Assembly (NCBI GenBank): GCA_902800305.1
Contig: CADCDP010000014.1
Coordinates: 1 to 64,000, forward strand
Length of the DNA stretch: 64,000 bases
Reading direction: 5' to 3'
Origin: an uncultured Bacteroidales bacterium
GTDB lineage: Bacteria > Bacteroidota > Bacteroidia > Bacteroidales > Bacteroidaceae
Positions 32,585-41,991 of the stretch are shown in pieces (position 1 is the stretch's first letter; each line of letters starts with the position of its first letter). Made by a program: the position numbers and the translations under genes. The notes under the pieces were generated by a model that did no database searches, had not been told where the DNA came from, and saw only the letters and a program-made list of their open reading frames with translations.

Positions 32585-34174
32585 ATGGATAATTGGATGG
32601 AACGCAGATACCCGATAGGCATACAGACATTCTCGGAAATCATTCGAGGAGGATATGTATATGTGGATAAGACTGATTTAGTATGGAAACTTCAAAAGAT
32701 GTCCAAATACGTATTCCTGAGTCGTCCACGCCGCTTTGGAAAGTCGCTGCTTTCATCCACGCTACATTCGTTCTTTGCTGGTGAACGCGAGTTGTTTGAG
32801 GGGTTAAAAGTGATGGAGTTGGAGAAGGAGTGGAAGACATACCCAGTCCTCCACATCGACTTGAGTATGGCCAAGAACACCACATCGACCACAGAACTGA
32901 GACAAGCGATTCTCCGTCTTTTGAAACCATACGGAAAAATGTATGGCATAGAAGGCCAGGATATGCCTCCTGGAGGATTTTTGTCGGAACTCATCCATCA
33001 AGCATACGAACAGACAGGCCGACAGGTGGTCATCATCATTGACGAATATGATGCCCCGCTGCTGGACGTCATGCACACCAAAGATAGGCTCGACGATTAT
33101 CGCATCATCATGCAGGAGTTCTATCAACCCCTGAAAGCCAATGAGGCGATCATCCGTTTTTGCTTTCTGACAGGCATCACCAAGATGAGCCAACTGAGCA
33201 TTTTCTCAACGCTCAACAACATCACGAATGTTTCTTTATTGCCAGAATTTGCAACCATTTGTGGCATCACAGAAACAGAACTGACTCATGTATTGGCCAC
33301 AGACATTGCTCGCTTAGCCGCTGCAAACAAAATCACAGATGAAGAGATGCGGGCAAAACTGGCCATGAAATACGATGGCTATCACTTTGCCGGCGATGCA
33401 GAGGGCGTTTACAATCCGTTCAGCTTGATGAACGCCTTCGCTACCAAAAGGTTGGGCAATTATTGGTTTGAGACAGGAACCCCGACCTTCCTCATCAAAC
33501 AGTTGCAGTTGTTCCATACCGACATCACCAACATGGATGACATAGAGGCTCCTGCCATTAGTTTCGACCGTCCAACAGAGGCCATGACGAGCGTCTTGCC
33601 ATTGCTGTATCAAGCAGGATACCTGACCATCAAAGATTATGACCCAGAGTCAGACATCTACACGCTTTCCATTCCCAACGGAGAAGTTCGTGTTGGCTAT
33701 GTCGATGGGCTGCTGCCCACCTACGCAGGTTTAGAGGGAGGTGACGTGCAGATAGGCTTTGCCTTGAAGTTCTGGCGTGCCTTGAAAAAAGACGACCTCG
33801 ACCTTGCCCTGCGCGAGATGCAGACCTATTTGGCCAGCATCCCCTACGTGGAAGGTTTCAAGAAAAAACTGGCAGAAGCCGCCACAGCAGAAGGCTTCTA
33901 CGAATATACACTCTATCTGATATTCTCCATGCTCAATGTTTATGTCCGCACCCAGGTGAAATGCCGTGGTGGGCGCATCGACATGGTTGTCAAGATGCCC
34001 AACACCACCTACGTGTTCGAATTGAAGACCAATGGCACCGCCGCCGAAGCATTGGCTCAGATAGACGCCCGAGACTATGCCCTGCCCTACCAGACAGAAG
34101 GACAAAAAGTGGTAAAGGCCGGCATCCTCTTCAACCTCCAGACTCGCACCGTCGAGAACTGGGCTATCGCATAA
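32585..34174 (+). CDS. AAA-ATPase-like protein with PD-(D/E)XK nuclease domain
   Basis: 529-residue protein of the class with PF09820-type ATPase and PF08011-type nuclease domains. The N-terminus has the family pattern YPIGIQTFSEIIRGGYVYVDKT (about 9-30) and a P-loop variant SRPRRFGKSLL (about 45-55); Walker B is VIIIDEYDAPL. The C-terminal nuclease fold shows GGRIDMVVKM and TYVFELKTNGTA (Asp and Glu-x-Lys, about 463-487). Such genes are multicopy in Bacteroidales and their role is unknown. It sits between upxY and the flippase with its own promoter, as an unrelated passenger or as part of the locus. Confidence 0.88.
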   Translation: MDNWMERRYPIGIQTFSEIIRGGYVYVDKTDLVWKLQKMSKYVFLSRPRRFGKSLLSSTLHSFFAGERELFEGLKVMELEKEWKTYPVLHIDLSMAKNTTSTTELRQAILRLLKPYGKMYGIEGQDMPPGGFLSELIHQAYEQTGRQVVIIIDEYDAPLLDVMHTKDRLDDYRIIMQEFYQPLKANEAIIRFCFLTGITKMSQLSIFSTLNNITNVSLLPEFATICGITETELTHVLATDIARLAAANKITDEEMRAKLAMKYDGYHFAGDAEGVYNPFSLMNAFATKRLGNYWFETGTPTFLIKQLQLFHTDITNMDDIEAPAISFDRPTEAMTSVLPLLYQAGYLTIKDYDPESDIYTLSIPNGEVRVGYVDGLLPTYAGLEGGDVQIGFALKFWRALKKDDLDLALREMQTYLASIPYVEGFKKKLAEAATAEGFYEYTLYLIFSMLNVYVRTQVKCRGGRIDMVVKMPNTTYVFELKTNGTAAEALAQIDARDYALPYQTEGQKVVKAGILFNLQTRTVENWAIA

Positions 34175-34677
34175 CAACAACTCACCCACCCTTTCTTTTT
34201 TATTCATGTCACGTTAAAACTCCTCACAGTTTTAACAAGTGCCTTATGCCCTTTTCACAGCAAGAAACAGTTCGGACAAACGGCTCCAAATTCTGACAAT
34301 ATACCATTCGAGATAATCACGTTACAAGGCATAACTAAATTACGTTACGACGTTCAACGTAAATATACTCAGAAATATTTGTCAATTTTGCTGACATTCG
34401 CCCCAAAAACAGGATTTTTCGGGGGAAATGTCAAAATTGGCTGTTTACAATTGGGGGCTTTTAATTCTGTACAATAAAGATTATTGTATTAGGGGTGCGG
34501 TGGTTGCATCTCTCATCTTCGGTTCAATAGTGTGACCACCAATCCCATTTTTTTCTACAATAAAGATTTTTCCATGTAAGAAAACAAACGCCAACGATAC
34601 TACATCTTTTTCTTAAGCAACTTTTCTTAGATGCAAGTCGGAGGCTTTTTCTTGTTTATAAAGATTGTTTTTAGAAA
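34175..34677. other. Gene-free leader before the polysaccharide genes
   Basis: No gene fits these 503 bases. A strong hairpin lies at about 34398-34432 (GACATTCGCCCCAAAAA against TTTTTCGGGGGAAATGTC) with further pairing outside. TACAATAAAGATT occurs twice (34469-34481 and 34556-34568). I see no clean TAnnTTTG box, so the following genes probably depend on read-through from upstream. Confidence 0.55.
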
Positions 34678-36204
34678 ATGCAAGATACTTCTTCAAATAA
34701 TAAACGCATTGCCAAGAACACGCTCGTGTTGTATGTGCGCATGTTCTTGATGATGGCGATATCGCTCTACACCAGTCGAGTCATCCTACAGGTCTTGGGT
34801 GTGGAGGATTTTGGTATATATAATGTTGTGGGTGGAATAGTCAGCATGATGGGAGTCATCAATGGAGCCATGTCTGTATCCACTCAGCGTTATTTGACAT
34901 TTGAATTGGGGCGAGGTGATAAAATTCGGTTAAAGCAGGTCTTTAGTATGTGTCTTCAGATTTACATGATGCTGGGCATCCTACTCATCATATTATCTGA
35001 GACGATTGGTGTTTGGTTTCTTAACACTCAGCTTGTAATTCCTCCAGAAAGGTTGACCGCAGCTAATTGGGTGTTTCAGTTTTCCGTTTTTTCTTCAGTA
35101 TGCTCTTTGTTGACCAATCCTTACAATGCCGTCATCATTTCCCATGAGAAGATGGGGGTATATGCTTACATTTCTATTGCAGACGCAGTATTGAAACTTG
35201 CAATATGTTATCTGCTTTTGACAATACCGATAGATAAATTGAGCACCTATGGTTTTTTAATGTTTTTATTACATGCGATTAATTGTGGCTTTTATTGGTT
35301 ATATTGTCATCTAAAACATAAGGAATCAAAATATTCATTTTATTGGGAAGCAGCATTATTCAAGAACTTACTTTCATATACCGGCTGGAATCTTTTCGGC
35401 TCAACATCAGCGCTCGTTAAAGGTCAAGGGTTAAATATCCTTCTCAACATGTTTTTCAATCCGTCGGTCAATGCTGCTCGTGGTATCGCTTATCAAGTGA
35501 ATACAACAGTTAACCAGTTCTTTACAAATTTCTTTACAGCAGTACGTCCTCAGATTACCAAATATTATGCTCAGAAAGATTTGAACAATATGTTTAAGTT
35601 GGTGTTTAGAAGTTCCAAAATGTCTTTTTACCTCATTCTCTTAATATCACTACCACTGATTATAGAGGCTCCTTATGTGATTCAACTTTGGCTTGGACAA
35701 TTACCAGATTATGTGGTGCCGTTTATGCGCTTGATTATTGCCATCACTGCGATTGATGCTATGGCTAACCCTTTGATGACAACTGCTCATGCTACAGGTA
35801 AGATAGCCCTCTATCAATCCTTAGTAGGCACAATGACCATATTTAACATTCCAATCTCATATATATTCTTAAATTTTGGATGGGGGCCCTTAGTGGTTTT
35901 TAAGATCTCACTATTGATTTCCATCATCAACCTGTTCCTTCGTTTGTGGATTGTGAAAAGGCTCGTTGACTTCCCTGTTTGGAACTACATTTGGAAAGTA
36001 TTCGCCAACTGCATTCTGGTCACAGTGTTTGCTTCTGTTTTACCATTGCTAGCTTACCACTTCACAGACGTGGGCATGTCGCAATTTTTAATTATCTGCG
36101 TGATTTCTTTAATATCCACGGTAATGACCATCTATAGTGTTGGATTGCAACCTAACGAACGAGCATTTGTAATTAAAACTATAAAGTCAAAATTACACAG
36201 ATGA
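34678..36204 (+). CDS. Polysaccharide flippase (Wzx-like)
   Basis: 508-residue membrane protein of the MOP/polysaccharide-transport class with about 12-14 hydrophobic helices. It would flip lipid-linked repeat units across the inner membrane. Landmarks include the N-terminal KNTLVLYVRMFLMMAISLYTSR, the ILQVLGVEDFGIYNVVGGIVSM segment (about 38-59) and GIAYQVNTTVNQFFTNFFTA (about 268-287). It is the first gene of the polysaccharide set. The next gene overlaps its end by four bases. Confidence 0.9.
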   Translation: MQDTSSNNKRIAKNTLVLYVRMFLMMAISLYTSRVILQVLGVEDFGIYNVVGGIVSMMGVINGAMSVSTQRYLTFELGRGDKIRLKQVFSMCLQIYMMLGILLIILSETIGVWFLNTQLVIPPERLTAANWVFQFSVFSSVCSLLTNPYNAVIISHEKMGVYAYISIADAVLKLAICYLLLTIPIDKLSTYGFLMFLLHAINCGFYWLYCHLKHKESKYSFYWEAALFKNLLSYTGWNLFGSTSALVKGQGLNILLNMFFNPSVNAARGIAYQVNTTVNQFFTNFFTAVRPQITKYYAQKDLNNMFKLVFRSSKMSFYLILLISLPLIIEAPYVIQLWLGQLPDYVVPFMRLIIAITAIDAMANPLMTTAHATGKIALYQSLVGTMTIFNIPISYIFLNFGWGPLVVFKISLLISIINLFLRLWIVKRLVDFPVWNYIWKVFANCILVTVFASVLPLLAYHFTDVGMSQFLIICVISLISTVMTIYSVGLQPNERAFVIKTIKSKLHR

Positions 36205-37394
36205 TACAACTTGCTTCCAGAGAACTTTGTACAGGTTGTGGTGCTTGTGCATTCAAATGCCCTAAGTCAAGCATTACCATGAAGGAGAATGGGCAAGGCG
36301 TGGTATATCCACATATAGACGCAACCAACTGCATTGAGTGCCATGCATGCGAAAAGGCTTGTCCCATACTGAATCCTCTGTCTGACCATGAACCGCAAAG
36401 AGCTTATGCCGCCTGGTCGAATGATGAAGAGGAACGTCGCACTTCAGCCTCTGGTGGCGTGGCCATAGAAATCTACAAGTATTGCCTCAAAAATGGATAT
36501 ATAGCTGTTGGCGCTTCCCAAAATGAGGATTTCTCAGTAACACATAAGATTGCTCGTACAGAAGAAGAACTCAGACCATTTAAGAACTCAAAATATGTGT
36601 TCAGCGATGCTTACGAGGCCTACCCACAAATCAGACAGTTGCTAAAAGATAATGAAAAGGTCGTCTTCATAGGCTTGCCCTGTCAGGTGGCAGCGCTCAG
36701 GAAATTATTCAACGATCATGAGAACCTTCTGCTAATTGAAGTCGTATGTCATGGCACGACGCCCCTCTCATACTTGCGTCAGCATATCCATTATCTGGAG
36801 TCGTGCGAAGGACTGCAAGCGAAGCGCATGTCCTTCCGCGATCCAGATACTTATACTTTTACTTTTACTTTTACTTTATACAACGAGGCTGGTGAGCGTT
36901 TCTACGCTCAGCAAATCAAAGATGGAGATAATTATCAAGTAGGTTATCATAAAGCTATTAATTACCGCGAAAATTGTTACCATTGTTCTTTTGCCAGAGT
37001 TAAGCGTATATCGGATATTTGCCTTAGTGACTATAAAGGATTGGGGAAATATGAACCAAGCAATTATGGAAACGAAAAGGTTTCTTGTATATTAGTTTAT
37101 ACCCCCAAAGGGCAAACTATAATTGATAATCTTGTATCTCATGGATTAATCCATGTTGACAAAAAGCCAATTCAAGAGCCTGTTGCAGGTGATCGTCAGT
37201 TGCGAGAGCCATCAAAAAAGAAGTATCCTCGATTCGTCTTTGAGAATATGATGGTGAAAACAAATTATGATTACGAGAATTCAATGATGGTTACCAAGAA
37301 AAGGATGAAAAGGCATAATATGATTTTACAGATTGTAAATCTACCCCAAAGATTGATTAAAAAAATTATGCGGTTTTGCTATTCTGCGAGATGA
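36201..37394 (+). CDS. Fe-S protein of the F420-hydrogenase beta-subunit family
   Basis: 397-residue protein with an N-terminal pair of 4Fe-4S motifs (CTGCGACAFKCP, about 11-22, and CIECHACEKACP, about 45-56) followed by the F420-hydrogenase/dehydrogenase beta-subunit domain (SGGVAIEIYKYCL, GLPCQVAALR, EVVCHGTTP). Members inside polysaccharide loci usually stand beside pyruvyltransferases, as here, and are thought to take part in sugar modification; the reaction is unproven. Codons near 36854-36877 form four perfect TACTTT hexamers, read as Thr-Phe repeats, an oddity for this family. Confidence 0.87.
   Translation: MIQLASRELCTGCGACAFKCPKSSITMKENGQGVVYPHIDATNCIECHACEKACPILNPLSDHEPQRAYAAWSNDEEERRTSASGGVAIEIYKYCLKNGYIAVGASQNEDFSVTHKIARTEEELRPFKNSKYVFSDAYEAYPQIRQLLKDNEKVVFIGLPCQVAALRKLFNDHENLLLIEVVCHGTTPLSYLRQHIHYLESCEGLQAKRMSFRDPDTYTFTFTFTLYNEAGERFYAQQIKDGDNYQVGYHKAINYRENCYHCSFARVKRISDICLSDYKGLGKYEPSNYGNEKVSCILVYTPKGQTIIDNLVSHGLIHVDKKPIQEPVAGDRQLREPSKKKYPRFVFENMMVKTNYDYENSMMVTKKRMKRHNMILQIVNLPQRLIKKIMRFCYSAR
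36854..36877 (+). repeat. (TACTTT)4 hexanucleotide repeat within a coding region
   Basis: Four perfect hexamers encode alternating Thr and Phe. Because six is a multiple of three, gain or loss of units would keep the frame and change the protein by a dipeptide. Confidence 0.85.
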
Positions 37395-38548
37395 AAATAG
37401 GAATAATTACAGTTCAGCGTGCTCCTAATTATGGTGCACAATTACAATGCTACGCATTATATAGCTATTTACGGCAACAAGGGCACGATGTTGAGATTAT
37501 AGATTTATTACGTCCTTTTCATAGTGCGTATATAAAATCCAAGAAATATAAGCCAATTCAGACGCAATCAATAAAACAGATAGTCTATAAATGGCTCAGG
37601 CTCAAGATAAAGAGATTAATATCTTCTGACTTTCGAGATAACTTGGAGAAGGAACGTTTGTTTCTTCAGATGCATCAATCAGAGTTTTTAAGCTTCAAAG
37701 AAAAATTTGCTTTATTTGAAAGCAAAATGAAGTATTCAAGAACCTATAAGTCCATTGATAATCTTTATGATAACCCTCCGAGTTATGATGTCTATATAAC
37801 AGGGAGTGACCAGTTATGGAATCCTTCGCAGCCTTATTGCGTAGAACCGTATTTCCTGACGTTCGTAAAGAATGGTGGTATAAAAATGTCATATGCTACT
37901 AGTATAGGTTTGTCCCAATTACCAAGGACGACTATTCAACAGTATGTAGGATGGCTTAGATCTTACAAAAAAATTTCGATTCGAGAACAGACTGCGGTTA
38001 AGATTCTCTCAAACGAAGGATTGGATAATATAGAAAGAAATATAGATCCAACTTTTCTTGTCAGTTCTCAGGAATGGAAGAAAATGGCAATACCACCTAT
38101 AATAGATAATTATCTTTTTTATTTCACTTTAAGTCAGAGAGTCGATTTATTACAAGCTGCTCTTGGTATTGCAAAAAGGAATAATCTCAAACTTGTTTAT
38201 AGAAAGAAAACATATAAGATGGAAATAGATGATTCTGATGCCATTGGCTTAATAGACATTTCTCCAGAAGAGTGGCTTGGCTTAATTCTGCATGCATCCT
38301 ATGTTGTTACAGATTCTTTTCATGGAACAGCCTTTTCGATTATCTTTAGAAAAGATTTTAGCAGTTTAATTCCTAATGAAAGTAGAAGAGGATGTAGAAT
38401 CTCTGACATGTTAGATTTGTTTGGATTAAACAAGAGATTGATATCAGAAGAAATGCCAATGAAGACTTTTAGTAAAATTGACTATACGAGTGTTGATGCT
38501 ATTTTACAAAGAGAAATAGAAAAGACCCAAAAATATCTTTTACTATAA
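37391..38548 (+). CDS. Polysaccharide pyruvyltransferase family protein
   Basis: 385-residue protein of the PS_pyruv_trans family, which transfers pyruvyl ketals from PEP to sugars, although many members inside polysaccharide loci have other or unknown roles. Landmarks: KIGIITVQRAPNYGAQLQCYA at the N-terminus, YDVYITGSDQLWNP (about 131-144), SIREQTAVKIL and the C-terminal VVTDSFHGTAFSIIF (about 303-317). The ATG at 37391 overlaps the stop of the Fe-S protein by four bases, better than the in-frame TTG at 37376. The gene is AT-rich, as are the next three. Confidence 0.88.
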   Translation: MKIGIITVQRAPNYGAQLQCYALYSYLRQQGHDVEIIDLLRPFHSAYIKSKKYKPIQTQSIKQIVYKWLRLKIKRLISSDFRDNLEKERLFLQMHQSEFLSFKEKFALFESKMKYSRTYKSIDNLYDNPPSYDVYITGSDQLWNPSQPYCVEPYFLTFVKNGGIKMSYATSIGLSQLPRTTIQQYVGWLRSYKKISIREQTAVKILSNEGLDNIERNIDPTFLVSSQEWKKMAIPPIIDNYLFYFTLSQRVDLLQAALGIAKRNNLKLVYRKKTYKMEIDDSDAIGLIDISPEEWLGLILHASYVVTDSFHGTAFSIIFRKDFSSLIPNESRRGCRISDMLDLFGLNKRLISEEMPMKTFSKIDYTSVDAILQREIEKTQKYLLL

Positions 38549-38564
38549 AAAAGAACTGTCAAAT

Positions 38565-39830
38565 ATGAACATAGTCCTTTTCTGTCTATTTGTTTCCATT
38601 TTATTTTATGATGTTAGAAAGGGTATAATCATCTATGCTCCTTTTAAGCTCTTTTTTATTCCTGGCTATATTTTGATAGGAAAAACAGAATTTGATGTTG
38701 CTTTTTCTATAATTGCATTTGTTGCATACTTGGGTGTTTATGGGTTAGATAAGCGAATGAAAGTTCCATGGCTCATAGGATTATTGGTAGGAATGATAGC
38801 ATACATATGCAATTCTCTTTATCCATTATTTCATCCTCTTATTGCACTTCATGAAACTTTTTCTGTATATCTTTACGCCATAATTTATTTTGCCTCAATA
38901 CAGACAAAGATACACGTGGAATTGGCAATTAAATCTGTTGTGTTATTGTGTATTTTACTTATAGGGAATGGTATAATAGAATATCTCTCTGGAATGAATA
39001 TTCTGGGAGATTTCCAGAAGATATATCTTGGCAAGGGTGTTTTCATAAGTAAAAAGGATATAGTGCGATTAGGAATACATACAACAAGATCTTTTATACC
39101 ACATGCCATAGGCTTTGGAGTTGTATGCGCATGCCTTTTTTTCTTTTTCTTAATATACTCTAAAACAAAAAAAAGAATTGGACTTTTCAATTTTTCCCTT
39201 TTGGCAATGACATTAGTAGGGGTAATTATATCTGGATCAAGAACGCCTCTGCTCGGCTTAGGTATTATGATTTTACCAATTTTGATTAACGATTCCTTCT
39301 TAACGCTTCGCAATGTTTTCGTTTTTCTGATATTAATTGTATCGATTTACATATTTAGCGGATTGTATGCATATGACATGGTGATGACCTTATTTGATGA
39401 TTCAAATAACATGGTAGGTGGAAGTAGTTTTGAGATGCGTAAGACTCAATTTGATTATTCTATATATTATTGGTTACAAAAACCAGTTTGGGGATGGGGA
39501 GCCTCTGCACAAGTATTAGAATTTGGGGATAAAAGCGAAATCCTCGGTGGTGAGTCTGTTTGGTTTACTCTTATGATGAAACGTGGCATTGTTGGTATGG
39601 CTTCCTACATTTTTCTTTATCTGTCAATATTCTGGTCCGTTAGACATTTGAAGATTAGGAAAATAATTTTTGTATTTATGATTGGTTGGCTTGCTATTGC
39701 AACAGGTACGAATCTTCCTGGAATCAACTTCTTTTTCCCATTAATGATAACAACTATTTTTTATAAACTACGTAGAGAAATATCTGAAGGATTCAATAAA
39801 AGAGCTGAGAAAATAGTGACAAAGTGTTAA
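38565..39830 (+). CDS. O-antigen ligase/polymerase-like membrane protein (Wzy candidate)
   Basis: 421-residue integral membrane protein with about 10-11 hydrophobic helices and a larger loop near residues 265-330 (MTLFDDSNNMVGGSSFEMR, then KPVWGWGASAQ), the pattern of Wzy_C/O-antigen polymerases. It would link repeat units in the periplasm. The strongest signature is VGVIISGSRTPLLGLGIMIL (about 217-236). It is the only polymerase candidate in the locus. Sequence conservation in this class is low, so the assignment rests on topology and context. Confidence 0.82.
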   Translation: MNIVLFCLFVSILFYDVRKGIIIYAPFKLFFIPGYILIGKTEFDVAFSIIAFVAYLGVYGLDKRMKVPWLIGLLVGMIAYICNSLYPLFHPLIALHETFSVYLYAIIYFASIQTKIHVELAIKSVVLLCILLIGNGIIEYLSGMNILGDFQKIYLGKGVFISKKDIVRLGIHTTRSFIPHAIGFGVVCACLFFFFLIYSKTKKRIGLFNFSLLAMTLVGVIISGSRTPLLGLGIMILPILINDSFLTLRNVFVFLILIVSIYIFSGLYAYDMVMTLFDDSNNMVGGSSFEMRKTQFDYSIYYWLQKPVWGWGASAQVLEFGDKSEILGGESVWFTLMMKRGIVGMASYIFLYLSIFWSVRHLKIRKIIFVFMIGWLAIATGTNLPGINFFFPLMITTIFYKLRREISEGFNKRAEKIVTKC

Positions 39831-39851
39831 CGTAAATAATTAATATCTCTT

Positions 39852-41051
39852 ATGAATATTATCTTGTCTGGTGGATGGGGATATGGAAATTTGGGAGATG
39901 ATGCGATTTTGGTTTCCTCCATTCATTTACTAAAGAACAAATATCCGGGTTGTTTTATAACAATCTTGTCATATAATACGAGAGAAACTTTAAAAATAGT
40001 TTCAGGATGGCAAAATGTAGAAGTCAAAGAATCATTGCATGAAAGACTTTTTGGCTTGACTCATAAAGATTTTATTTTTGGTCAAAATTTGTATGGTGAG
40101 ATAAGTTCTCCTATAATGAGGCGAATAAAAAATACAATAAACCCGATAAAAAAAAATTATCAAATCGGTAGTTTCGTCAAAAATCCTCAATGTTATTATA
40201 GTATCCATAAGAGAGTATTGACTGATTATATTAATCTATGTAAAACATCTGATTTATATGTCATGTCTGGTGGCGGATATCTTACTACTTGGGCAGAAAT
40301 GCTTATTTCAAAATATTGTGAGGTGCATTTTGCTAAGGAAAGTAATATGAAGATTTTTATAATTGGTCAGAGCATCGGCCCTTTCAAGAATAATTCATGG
40401 AATTTAGCTCGTATGGTATTACAAGAGTCTGATGGTATGTTTTTCCGAGATTATGAAAGCATTAAAGATGCCCAACACATGGGAATGAATTGTTATGAGA
40501 GAGTTGTGCCAGATTTGGTGTTAGCCAATGAATTTGAGCATTCGAAGGGGAATTACATAGTCTTTATACCTTTTCTAACCGATTTGAATCAGAATATGAA
40601 TAACATTATTGACAATATTTCAAAAATTGTCAATAATGATGGCGTTAGTGTGATAATAACAGTCTCTCAGTTGTGGCCATGGAGCATCCAGATAGCATTA
40701 TCTTTCTATTTTGCAATAAAAGCAAAAGACATTGACGTTCGGTTGATAGTTCCTAAAGATTATAAAGAATTAACATCTATTTTAGCTTCAGCTCAGATGA
40801 CTTTTTCTCAGAATCTTCATGGTCTTATCTTATCATATTGTTCTCATACTCCCATCGTATCATTGAATAAAAGAAGGAAATTTATTTCTTTTATGGAGAA
40901 AATAGGTCATCCCGATTACATGTTTAATCCATGTGAAATAAAAAGTGATAGCCTTTATAATTGTTATAATCATAAAAACACTTTTGATTTTCGTGTATTG
41001 AAGTCATTAAAGAAAGAAATAGAAATGGCATTGACTAAAGTTGTGATATAA
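39852..41051 (+). CDS. Second polysaccharide pyruvyltransferase family protein
   Basis: 399-residue PS_pyruv_trans protein. The N-terminus ILSGGWGYGNLGDDAILVSS (about 3-22) carries the glycine-rich GNLGDD motif, followed by DLYVMSGGGYLTTW (about 135-148), FIIGQSIGPFKNNSW and the C-terminal SQNLHGLILSYC (about 319-330) in place of the usual SxxHG. It is clearly different from the product of 37391, so the locus has two non-identical members. It is followed after one base by the GT92 gene. Confidence 0.87.
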   Translation: MNIILSGGWGYGNLGDDAILVSSIHLLKNKYPGCFITILSYNTRETLKIVSGWQNVEVKESLHERLFGLTHKDFIFGQNLYGEISSPIMRRIKNTINPIKKNYQIGSFVKNPQCYYSIHKRVLTDYINLCKTSDLYVMSGGGYLTTWAEMLISKYCEVHFAKESNMKIFIIGQSIGPFKNNSWNLARMVLQESDGMFFRDYESIKDAQHMGMNCYERVVPDLVLANEFEHSKGNYIVFIPFLTDLNQNMNNIIDNISKIVNNDGVSVIITVSQLWPWSIQIALSFYFAIKAKDIDVRLIVPKDYKELTSILASAQMTFSQNLHGLILSYCSHTPIVSLNKRRKFISFMEKIGHPDYMFNPCEIKSDSLYNCYNHKNTFDFRVLKSLKKEIEMALTKVVI

Positions 41052-41052
41052 A

Positions 41053-41991
41053 ATGAAGAAAATCAAAAAATTTATTAAGCGATTATTTCTAACACTGTTT
41101 TATAATGCCATATATAAAAGTTATATATGTTTATTTGGTAGCAGGGATAATAGACAATTGAAATATAGAATTTCGTTATGCTTGATTTTTAAAGATGAAG
41201 CACCTTTTTTAAAAGAATGGTTGGATTATCATATTGCAATAGGAATAGATCATTTTTATCTATACAACAATAATTCAACGGACAATTTCCTTGAAATTAT
41301 TCAAGAATATATAGATCGAAATATTGTTACGTTAATTGACTGGCCTGAAGAACGCTCACAAAATAAATGTTATGAACATTGCTTAAAAACCTTCTGTAAT
41401 GAAACTAAATGGATAGGTTATATTGATGCCGACGAATTTGTTGTACCTAAATATAAGGAAGATATCAATGACTGGTTCTCTGATTGGGAGAAATTCCCTG
41501 CGGTAAAAATAGATTGGTTACAATTTGGTACATCAGGTGTAGTTCATCATGACATTAACATGAATGTTATTGAACAATATTTTTCCTGTTGGGATCATTT
41601 CTGGCTGGGAAAAACATTTATTAATACTCGATTTAAAATAGCAAATTGGAATACACTATATTTTCATCACCATTCTTATGTGTATTATCCAATTTTGGGA
41701 CATGATGTTGTAGTTCCAGCCATTAATCAGTTTGGCTATATCAATCCTATGGGACCCTCATTGGGTGGTGGGAGGAATCAAATACAAAATTCGACGATTC
41801 AAATTAATCATTATTATATCAAATCATGGGATATTTATCAGAAAAAAATGAAAAAAACCGATGTGCTATTTGATAAAAATCCTAAAGGTTGGGATAAGTT
41901 TTTTACGAGGGAAATGATGTGTATTAGTCGCGACTATACAATATTGAGATTTTTGATGAAGATGAAATTTGTACAAGGGGTAATACAATGA
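41053..41991 (+). CDS. Glycosyltransferase family 92-like protein
   Basis: 312-residue protein of the GT92/DUF23 type. Landmarks: LCLIFKDEAPFLKEWLDYHI (about 42-61), GIDHFYLYNNNSTDN (about 64-78), the metal-binding WIGYIDADEFVVP (about 120-132) and a later HHHSYVYYP. It would transfer a sugar, possibly galactose, within the repeat unit; the linkage cannot be read. The gene overlaps the following GT2 gene by four bases and is strongly AT-rich. Confidence 0.85.
   Translation: MKKIKKFIKRLFLTLFYNAIYKSYICLFGSRDNRQLKYRISLCLIFKDEAPFLKEWLDYHIAIGIDHFYLYNNNSTDNFLEIIQEYIDRNIVTLIDWPEERSQNKCYEHCLKTFCNETKWIGYIDADEFVVPKYKEDINDWFSDWEKFPAVKIDWLQFGTSGVVHHDINMNVIEQYFSCWDHFWLGKTFINTRFKIANWNTLYFHHHSYVYYPILGHDVVVPAINQFGYINPMGPSLGGGRNQIQNSTIQINHYYIKSWDIYQKKMKKTDVLFDKNPKGWDKFFTREMMCISRDYTILRFLMKMKFVQGVIQ

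Noticed and set aside
34461..34678. Promoter for the flippase gene
   Set aside because: I looked for TAnnTTTG boxes in 34175-34677 and found only poor matches (AATATTTG, CAATTTTG), so none is reported.
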